NCBI GenBank assembly: GCA_016722465.1
Contig: JADKJC010000013.1
Location: forward strand, 186,001-250,000
Length of the DNA: 64,000 nt
Origin: Chitinophagaceae bacterium
GTDB lineage: Bacteria > Bacteroidota > Bacteroidia > Chitinophagales > Chitinophagaceae
Direction: 5' to 3'
This document shows, one piece after another, positions 57,970 through 64,000 of the stretch. Made by a program: the position numbers and the translations under genes. Under the pieces are notes generated by a model that saw only the letters and a program-made list of their open reading frames with translations, did not search any database and was not told the DNA's origin. Position 1 is the stretch's first letter, and each line of letters opens with the position of its first letter.

Positions 57970-58986
57970 TTAAGGTATTTTAAGCCATGCTTCCAGGTGA
58001 AGGGAGATTTGTTCGTTTTCAACCATAAATCCATCATGCCCGTATTCCGAATCTATTACTTTAAGTGTAGAGCCGGCAATGTTATCAGCTATAAACTGCT
58101 GTTCAACCAATGGGCAAAGTATATCGCTGCTGATGCCAATAATAAGTGTTGGCTGGTGAATGGTTCTAAGAATGCTTCTGGTATCATTGCTTCGGCCTCT
58201 TGCAATGTTGTGGCTGTCCATACTTTTGGTAAGCATCCAGTAGCTGTAGGCATTAAAGCGTTGCACCAGTTTATCGCCCTGGTAATTGATATAGGAAGAG
58301 GCTGTAAAGTCATCCACCTTGGCTGCATCATGATCGGATTGTTTTTGTACCATGATGTTGTAATTACGGTATGTAAGCATGCCGATTGCCCTGGCTACCT
58401 TCAGTCCCTTTGCCCCTGCATTAGCCACAGCCTCTTGCCAGGTGGAGTCAGCTTCAATGCCCAGGCGCTGTGCCGTATGTGTAGCAATACCCCAGGCACT
58501 TTCAGCTGCAGAGGTTGCCAGTAAGAAAAGCCGTTCAATAATATCGCATTCCATCAGGCACCACTCCATTGCCTGGTAACCGCCCATGCTGCCACCCATT
58601 AATAGAAATATTTTTTCAATGCCCAGCTTTTTGCGCAATAAAATATGGGCATTCACCATATCCCTGATAGTAATAAAAGGAAACTGATGATAATAAGGTT
58701 CATCATTTAACGGATTGATGCTTAAAGGTCCTGTAGTGCCATAACAGGAACCCAGTATATTGGCGCAAACAATAAAGTATCGCTCAGGATCAATCACATG
58801 ATTGTTGCCGACCACACCCGGCCACCATTCTGCAACATCTGAATTGGCAGTAAGTGCATGGCATATCCATACTACATTGCTTTTTTCAGCGTTTAATTTA
58901 CCGTAGGTGCTGTATGCAATGGTAATTTCGGGCAATAGTTTGCCGCTTTCTAATTGAAATGGATGGGGGTGATGGAAATACTTCAT
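57970..58986 (-). CDS. metX: Homoserine O-acetyltransferase
   Basis: 338 aa from the ATG at 58986; eight more residues are possible. An alpha/beta hydrolase with the MetX signature: nucleophile S133 in LLMGGSMGGYQA, later Asp in ISSDILCP and His in YGHDGFM. LNAEKSNVVWICHALTANSD near the start is typical. It activates homoserine for methionine synthesis. It is divergent from osmC-metZ, the latter encoding the next step. MetX and HAT forms can use acetyl- or succinyl-CoA, which cannot be told here. Confidence 0.93.
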   Translation of the reverse strand: MKYFHHPHPFQLESGKLLPEITIAYSTYGKLNAEKSNVVWICHALTANSDVAEWWPGVVGNNHVIDPERYFIVCANILGSCYGTTGPLSINPLNDEPYYHQFPFITIRDMVNAHILLRKKLGIEKIFLLMGGSMGGYQAMEWCLMECDIIERLFLLATSAAESAWGIATHTAQRLGIEADSTWQEAVANAGAKGLKVARAIGMLTYRNYNIMVQKQSDHDAAKVDDFTASSYINYQGDKLVQRFNAYSYWMLTKSMDSHNIARGRSNDTRSILRTIHQPTLIIGISSDILCPLVEQQFIADNIAGSTLKVIDSEYGHDGFMVENEQISLHLEAWLKIP

Positions 58987-59132
58987 TAAGGTTAATAAAA
59001 TGCACTGCAAAGTAATAGTAAATCAACCTTAAAAAAACATTTCCCCAATATTTTGAATGCCGGTACTGTTATTGCAATGCAGAAAGCCGCAGGTATTTTC
59101 TGAAAGCGAAAATTATAAAGGCATTCAGCAAT

Positions 59133-59140
59133 TATATTTG
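59133..59140 (+). promoter_or_regulatory. -7 box TATATTTG upstream of osmC
   Basis: A perfect TAnnTTTG box 16 bp before the osmC start codon, predicting a leader of about 10 nt. Confidence 0.5.
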
Positions 59141-59156
59141 TAAAAATTTTCAATCT

Positions 59157-59585
59157 ATGATAGAAGTGAATTTAAAAAGGGTAAAAGGGGATTTTGGTTT
59201 TGAAGGAACCGATGCCAATGGCCATAAGGTAAGGATGGATACCAGCAACGAAACAGGTGGAGTGGATTTTGGCGTAAGGCCTATGCAGATGCTCCTGATG
59301 GGATTGGGGGGCTGCAGCGCCATTGACATTGTAATGATCCTGAAAAAGCAACGGCAGGAGGTAAAAGATTTTTCTATAAAAATAGATGGAGAAAGAGAGC
59401 CGGGAAAAGAGCCGTCTTTATGGCAAACTGTAAAGATTGTGTTTACTCTTACCGGAACGATTGATAAAGAAAAGGCAGACAGGGCTTGTGAACTTTCTAT
59501 GAACAAATATTGCTCTGTTGCAGAAACATTGAAACGCAGCGGCACCAATCTTACCTGGGAAGTAGAAGTGATAAGTAGTAAGTAG
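59157..59585 (+). CDS. OsmC-family protein
   Basis: 142 aa. The peroxide-reactive pair is C53 (GLGGCSAID) and C119 (MNKYCSVAETL). RMDTSNETGGVDFGVRPMQMLLMGL is a typical opening. Members reduce organic hydroperoxides or act on small thiols. It precedes metZ by 37 bp. A link to sulfur metabolism is possible by context only. Confidence 0.9.
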   Translation: MIEVNLKRVKGDFGFEGTDANGHKVRMDTSNETGGVDFGVRPMQMLLMGLGGCSAIDIVMILKKQRQEVKDFSIKIDGEREPGKEPSLWQTVKIVFTLTGTIDKEKADRACELSMNKYCSVAETLKRSGTNLTWEVEVISSK

Positions 59586-59622
59586 ACATTGACTATTCAC
59601 CATTCACAATTGACCTCATCAG

Positions 59623-60789
59623 ATGAAGCATCCAATTACAGAAGCAATCAGAATACAGACAGCCCGGACAAATGAAATGGAACATGCCAGCCCAATGTTC
59701 TTAACCAGTAGTTTTTGTTTTAACAATGCGGAGGAAATGAGGGCTGCTTTCGCAGATGAAACGGAGGATAATATCTACAGCCGTTTCAGTAACCCCACTG
59801 TTCAGGAATTTGTGGACAGGATGGTGGCGTTGGAAGGCGCTGAAGCTGGGTATGCAACAGCATCAGGTATGAGCGCTGTATTTGCATCCTTTATGGCTTT
59901 ATTAAAAAAAGGAGATCACCTGCTTGTTTGTGATTCTATTTTTGGAAGCACACAAACCGTAATTAAAAAATACCTGCCCAATTACGGTATTGAATATACG
60001 TATGTAAGTACTGACAGAATGGAAGAGTGGGAGGCTGCTGTAAAGCCAAACACAAAGATGATTTACCTTGAAACTCCCACCAATCCGGGCCTTGCATTGA
60101 TCGATCTTGAATTGGTAAATACCATAGCCAAAAAATACAACCTCCTGCTGAACGTGGATAATTGTTTTGCCACACCGGTATGCCAGCAACCCATTGCTTT
60201 TGGTGCCGATCTTGTTATTCATTCCGCAACCAAATGGATCGATGGGCAGGGCAGGGTATTAGGCGGGGTGATCGTTGGCAAAAAAGAACTGATCCATGAT
60301 ATCTACCTTTTTTGCCGCAGCACCGGTCCTGCATTGTCTCCTTTTAATGCATGGGTGCTTAGTAAAAGCCTGGAAACACTTGATGTACGCATGGAGCGCC
60401 ATGCATCCAATGCATTGACCATTGCAAAAACACTGGAATCTCACCCTGCTATTGAATCATTGAAATATCCTTTCCTGCCTTCTCATCCTCAACATGCCAT
60501 TGCTAAAAAGCAAATGAAGAATGGCGGTGGTATTGTTTGTTTTAATTTAAAAGGCGGGTTGCAAAGTGGCCGTACTTTTTTGAATAGCCTGCAAATGCTT
60601 TCACTCACTGCTAATTTGGGCGATACCAGGAGCATTGCATCGCACCCGGCAAGTACAACCCATGCAAAATTAACCGAAGCAGAAAGGCTGGCCACTAACA
60701 TCACTCCCGGGCTGATAAGAATTTCTGTAGGTCTGGAACATGTGGATGATATATTGCAGGATATATTGCAGGCTTTGGAAAAATGCTGA
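59623..60789 (+). CDS. metZ: O-succinyl/O-acetylhomoserine sulfhydrylase
   Basis: 388 aa PLP enzyme of the trans-sulfuration family. The PLP lysine is K204 (IHSATKWIDGQGRVLGG). YSRFSNPTVQEF, ATASGMSAVFASF and LVCDSIFGST are signature segments, and the C-terminus ITPGLIRISVGLEHVDDILQD fits. It makes homocysteine from activated homoserine and sulfide. With metX on the opposite strand it completes the direct sulfhydrylation route. Confidence 0.92.
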   Translation: MKHPITEAIRIQTARTNEMEHASPMFLTSSFCFNNAEEMRAAFADETEDNIYSRFSNPTVQEFVDRMVALEGAEAGYATASGMSAVFASFMALLKKGDHLLVCDSIFGSTQTVIKKYLPNYGIEYTYVSTDRMEEWEAAVKPNTKMIYLETPTNPGLALIDLELVNTIAKKYNLLLNVDNCFATPVCQQPIAFGADLVIHSATKWIDGQGRVLGGVIVGKKELIHDIYLFCRSTGPALSPFNAWVLSKSLETLDVRMERHASNALTIAKTLESHPAIESLKYPFLPSHPQHAIAKKQMKNGGGIVCFNLKGGLQSGRTFLNSLQMLSLTANLGDTRSIASHPASTTHAKLTEAERLATNITPGLIRISVGLEHVDDILQDILQALEKC

Positions 60790-60823
60790 GGTTAATTGAA
60801 AATAGAAAATTGTAACTTGAAAA

Positions 60824-61833
60824 TTACAAGGCCATCAAACTGCACCCCCTGATATCAGTATTATCCAGTCTTCCCATTACTTCAAAACTTTCATCGGCAT
60901 ATAACTTACCAGCATCTTCGGTAGCAATAAAACTGCAGGAGTAAATATTGGCAAGATCGATCACATTGATGGCGCCGGATACCACTGGTTTGTCCCCGGC
61001 ACAATAAACAGCAAAAGGATCATCTTCTTCCCGTATCAAAATTTTCATCCAGGGCGGGGTGTTAAAAATACCAGCACCTTTTGAGTAACCCTGGCTCAGG
61101 AGTTCTGTCATGCCATATTCGGAATGAATGGTTGATTTAGTAAAAGACCTGCATAAAATTTCATGTACCTGCGCCCTGGTCATTTCCACTCTTCTTCCTT
61201 TCATGCCGCCGGTTTCCATAATAGTTGTATGGTTCCATGGTATCGGAAATTTTTCTGCAAAATCAAGCAATGCAAATGTTACCCCGATCAACAGCGTTTT
61301 TTGCTCCTGCTTTTCCAATTGAGTTAATACTGCCTGTAATTTTTCATATTCATTTAAATAAAAACCACTTTGAGGATGGCCGCTTTGTTGCATGAGCTGA
61401 TCTGCCATCATTACCAGCGAAGAATTCTCTCTTTCTATATAAGAGGGCAGCAACGCAATGATACACCAGTCCGAAGGAATCCCATAAAAAAGATTGAAAG
61501 CTTTGATAAAACTCTCTTTATACAAGCTGGTATCTTTTACCAGGTGTTTACTGTTGATGGTTTGTGTAGTGCCGCTGCTTTCAAAAACAGCTTCAGGCTC
61601 AAATTCAGTGGTGGTAACAGTATGTGTTTTAAAAAAGCCAATGGGCAAAAAGGAATCTTGTTGAGGCTGTTCACTTTGCCAGGATCAACTTTCAACGTAC
61701 TGCAAAACAGGTTGTATACTGCATTGTACCGGTATTGAAAACGGAAGACTTCCAGTGCCAGTGCCGTGAAATTTTCAGGACAGGCGGTGAAAATATTAGC
61801 CACGGGCTCACTATCTTTAACTGCGTTTTTCAA
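60824..61833 (-). CDS. LuxE-like acyl-protein synthetase, frameshifted
   Basis: The frame from 61833 (KDSEPVANIFTACPENFTALALEVFRFQYRYN) reads to KVNSLNKIPF; the body (LPIGFFKTHTVTTTEFEPEAVFESSGTTQTINS) runs to 60824. Adding one T to CTTTTTGC gives about 336 aa. FESSGTTQT is the adenylate-forming P-loop of the LuxE/phenylacetate-CoA ligase group, with HSEYGMTELLSQGYS as the second motif. LuxE activates fatty acids for a reductase. No luxC or luxD lies nearby, so the acyl acceptor is unknown. Confidence 0.82.
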
Positions 61834-61868
61834 TTTCTATCTGTACATTTGATCAATAAAATACAAAG

Positions 61869-62309
61869 ATGCGGAACACAATTTTAATAGCAGTAATAAG
61901 TTTGGCGATTATCAGTTGCACAAAGAATAAATTTGAAACAACGCCGAAGCTTAAATATGAGTCTGTTAATACTACCCAGCTTTCTTCAGGTCAGATTATC
62001 CAGTTCAAACTTTCCTATACAGATGCAGAGGGTGACCTGCAGGATTCCATCTATGTAGAAAAATACGGTATCAATTGTGAACTGAGCAGGTTTAAAGCTT
62101 ATTACCTGATGCCCGAATTTCCTGTGGTTAAAAACAGTGAAGGTGATATCATTGTTTCTTATGGCTATGGTGTTTCAAATTATCCACTGATACAGTCTCC
62201 GCAATGCTCCGGCAAAAACGATACCTGTTATTTCCTTTTCATGATACAGGATAAAGCTAAGCACAAAAGTGATACGGTAGCTTCAGAAACGATCATCATT
62301 TATCAATAA
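61869..62309 (+). CDS. Small lipoprotein
   Basis: 146 aa. Signal with lipobox AIISC. The mature part is beta-rich and acidic: LSSGQIIQFKLSYTDAEGDLQDSIYVEK, NCELSRFKAYYLMPEF, QCSGKNDTCYFLFMIQDKAKHKSDT. It has three further Cys. The TDAEGDL segment resembles a cadherin-like calcium loop. Function unknown. Confidence 0.7.
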   Translation: MRNTILIAVISLAIISCTKNKFETTPKLKYESVNTTQLSSGQIIQFKLSYTDAEGDLQDSIYVEKYGINCELSRFKAYYLMPEFPVVKNSEGDIIVSYGYGVSNYPLIQSPQCSGKNDTCYFLFMIQDKAKHKSDTVASETIIIYQ

Positions 62310-62356
62310 GATTCCTGCAAAAAGTTCTATATTTTATTATATCCCATGCGCTGTGG

Positions 62357-63058
62357 GTGGCAACCTGTGCAGCCTCACTGGTATTTCAAACCATGCAACT
62401 GATTCATATACCTTTTAATATTTACCTGGTATCGTTTGTTTTTTTTGCAACTTTGTGCAGCTACAACTTCCATTATATCATGGCCGGCGCTTTTCAGCAG
62501 CAAAAGATTTCCTTTAGTTTAATTTACAGCCGGTATTCTGCAGTATTTGTTTTACTCATAGGCATTACAGGGGTATTGTTCTTTTTTAGTGGAGCCCGTA
62601 TCCTGCCTGGAAATGTAGCCATTGCCTTGCTGCTCACTTTTCTTTACTCTGTTCCGCTTTTTCCTTTTCCGCTGTTGGCTTTTACAAGAAAGGCCGGTTT
62701 TATAAAAACACTGTTACTGGCATTTACCTGGATGTTTGTTACAGCTTACATCCCACTGGCAGAGTATGGGGTTCAGTTTACAACCATGGGTTTACTCATT
62801 ATGGCCAAACGTTTTTTGTTTATGCTCATGCTCTGCATTTTGTTTGACAACAGGGATATTGCCGTGGATAAGATCCATGGGCTCAGCAGTCTCTCTACAC
62901 ATCTGTCAGCAGCGCAGATGAAGTGGCTGATGTACTGTATTTTCATTTTACTGTTTGTCATGAATTTTTTACTGGGCCGGCATGCCATTAGCACAAAGCA
63001 GTTGGTTGCATTGCAGGTTGCAGCTTTTTCAACCTGGTCATTTATTTTTATTCACTGA
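62357..63058 (+). CDS. UbiA-like polytopic membrane protein
   Basis: Seven to eight TM helices. The UbiA-type second aspartate motif appears as FDNRDIAVDKIHGLSSL. The first motif, normally NDxxDxxxD, is replaced by YNFHYIMAG. A GTG at 62357 is the only standard start in the long frame. In the same frame the sequence upstream (RFLQKVLYFIISHALWVATC) looks like the real first helix and reaches the preceding stop without an ATG. The true start may be an ATA at 62306 or be hidden by an indel. A prenyltransferase role is uncertain. Confidence 0.7.
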   Translation: MATCAASLVFQTMQLIHIPFNIYLVSFVFFATLCSYNFHYIMAGAFQQQKISFSLIYSRYSAVFVLLIGITGVLFFFSGARILPGNVAIALLLTFLYSVPLFPFPLLAFTRKAGFIKTLLLAFTWMFVTAYIPLAEYGVQFTTMGLLIMAKRFLFMLMLCILFDNRDIAVDKIHGLSSLSTHLSAAQMKWLMYCIFILLFVMNFLLGRHAISTKQLVALQVAAFSTWSFIFIH

Positions 63059-63169
63059 AAAAGCAAGGCTATTTTTTTTATTATTTTATTGTAGATGGGA
63101 GCATGGTTTTAATGACATTGCTTACAACTGTCGCAAGTATTTAGTTATTTTGTAAAAATCAAATTTTTT

Positions 63170-64000
63170 ATGGCAAAAGCAAAAGCAAAAGCAAAACCCA
63201 AAGCAAAAGCACCCAAAAGTATTTTAACCGATGCGTCTTATTCCTTCTTAAGAAATTATATCAACAACCCTTCTCCCACTGGTTTTGAAAGCAGCGGGCA
63301 GAAATTATGGCTGGAATACATTAAACCATACACTGATTCTTTTTTCACCGATCCTTATGGCACAGCAGTGGGAGTCATCAATCCCACAGCTCCGTTTAAA
63401 GTAGTGATAGAGGCACATGCTGATGAAATCAGCTGGTTTGTAAATTATATTACACCAGAAGGGCTCATTTACCTGAAACGCAATGGCGGGGTGGATCACC
63501 AGATTGCACCTTCAATGAGGGTATTCGTTCATGGAAAGAAAGGTGCTGTAAAAGCAGTATTCGGATGGCCTGCCATTCATACCCGTATTGCCAACGATGG
63601 TAAAGAAACGCAGCCTAAAGTTGATAACCTGTTTTTAGATTGCGGCGCTTCCAGTAAAAAAGAAGTGGAAGCATTGGGAATACATATTGGTGCTGTGGTA
63701 ACTTATGAAAATGGATATGATGAACTGGCTTATGATTATTTAATCGGAAGAGCTTTTGATAACCGGGTAGGTGGTTTTATGATCGCCGAAGTGGCAAGGT
63801 TGCTGAAGGAAAATAAAAAGAAATTGCCTTTTGCGTTGTACGTAGTGAATGCGGTGCAGGAAGAGATTGGTTTGCGTGGTGCTGAAATGATTGCCAGGAG
63901 AATTAAACCGGATATTGCCATCATCACTGATGTTACGCATGATACCAGCACACCGATGATCAGTAAGATTATACAAGGCGATACCACTTGTGGCAAAGGC
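63170..64000 (+). CDS. M42-family metallopeptidase (partial)
   Basis: Starts at the ATG at 63170 and runs off the right edge; 277 codons are present. A (KA)n-rich tail AKAKAKAKPKAKAPK precedes the enzyme. Catalytic and metal-binding motifs visible are IEAHADEISW, LFLDCGASS, RAFDNRVGGF and NAVQEEIGLRGAEM. M42 peptidases (glutamyl aminopeptidase/endoglucanase-like) are cytosolic TET-type enzymes. The low-complexity N-terminus is unusual; its role is unknown. Confidence 0.92.
   Translation, partial: MAKAKAKAKPKAKAPKSILTDASYSFLRNYINNPSPTGFESSGQKLWLEYIKPYTDSFFTDPYGTAVGVINPTAPFKVVIEAHADEISWFVNYITPEGLIYLKRNGGVDHQIAPSMRVFVHGKKGAVKAVFGWPAIHTRIANDGKETQPKVDNLFLDCGASSKKEVEALGIHIGAVVTYENGYDELAYDYLIGRAFDNRVGGFMIAEVARLLKENKKKLPFALYVVNAVQEEIGLRGAEMIARRIKPDIAIITDVTHDTSTPMISKIIQGDTTCGKG

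Noticed and set aside
57955..58524. 189-codon plus-strand frame
   Set aside because: Antisense to metX, which carries all catalytic motifs.
58987..59156. SAM riboswitch upstream of metX
   Set aside because: The stretch shows a promoter-like TACTTTG but no recognisable SAM aptamer core or terminator pair.

Overview
The window reads as chromosomal DNA of a Bacteroidota bacterium, most likely family Chitinophagaceae. The evidence is a moderate, AT-leaning composition; almost no Shine-Dalgarno sequences; several TAnnTTTG-type -7 promoter boxes; and type 9 secretion (T9SS) cargo with gliding-type and type A C-terminal sorting domains. PKD-repeat proteins, YceI, DUF2004, DUF2452, DUF4878-like lipoproteins and a MetX/MetZ route to methionine also fit. 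The genus is not determined. I see no tRNA, rRNA, CRISPR array, IS transposase or prophage.

Layout. 1-7.4 kb is a minus-strand housekeeping block: sigma-54 activator (partial), miaB, half-size TauE, ppa, crcB, two small lipoproteins, a YiiX-like hydrolase, phoH, DUF2452 and an unknown. 7.6-13.3 kb holds an Omp85/POTRA-like outer-membrane protein, a helical-repeat protein, a small membrane protein, and a gene-poor AT-rich stretch with small ORFs and RNA-like hairpins. 13.4-18.6 kb is one giant IgGFc-binding/PKD/gliding C-terminal surface protein. 18.6-21.9 kb has a VOC protein, the BlaR1-BlaI pair and a sterol desaturase-like enzyme. 22.1-27.7 kb is a surface-glycan cluster (DUF4254-like, sugar methyltransferase, two glycosyltransferases, FkbM methyltransferase, SDR epimerase). 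27.7-39.8 kb has rimO, SRPBCC, a BNR-repeat lipoprotein, an ECF sigma factor with its TM/beta-barrel partner, dipeptide epimerase, a T9SS cargo protein and a DnaQ/GIY-YIG nuclease. 39.9-50.4 kb has tex, the N-degron pair aat/clpS, a Gcr-like membrane protein, small conserved proteins and pckA. 50.7-64 kb has another large secreted repeat protein, an M24 aminopeptidase, pssA, purS, rsmI, yceI, metX/metZ/osmC, a LuxE-like ligase, a UbiA-like membrane protein and a partial M42 peptidase.

Functional links. ppa next to the fluoride channel crcB joins a fluoride-sensitive enzyme with fluoride export. aat next to clpS joins two steps of the N-degron pathway. The divergent metX and osmC-metZ genes supply homocysteine synthesis. 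The ECF sigma factor overlaps functionally with a predicted transenvelope barrel protein.

A feature that dominates interpretation: at least 15 genes are split by 1-nt frameshifts, most of them explained by one missing base in a homopolymer. The two halves are always otherwise intact. I therefore annotate them as single genes and suspect uncorrected sequencing indels rather than mass pseudogenisation. The most interesting true sequence features are a 189-bp terminal-inverted-repeat element carried in frame inside miaB, two structured intergenic RNA candidates (about 9.5 and 13.2 kb), and a C-terminal module shared by two unrelated large exported proteins.
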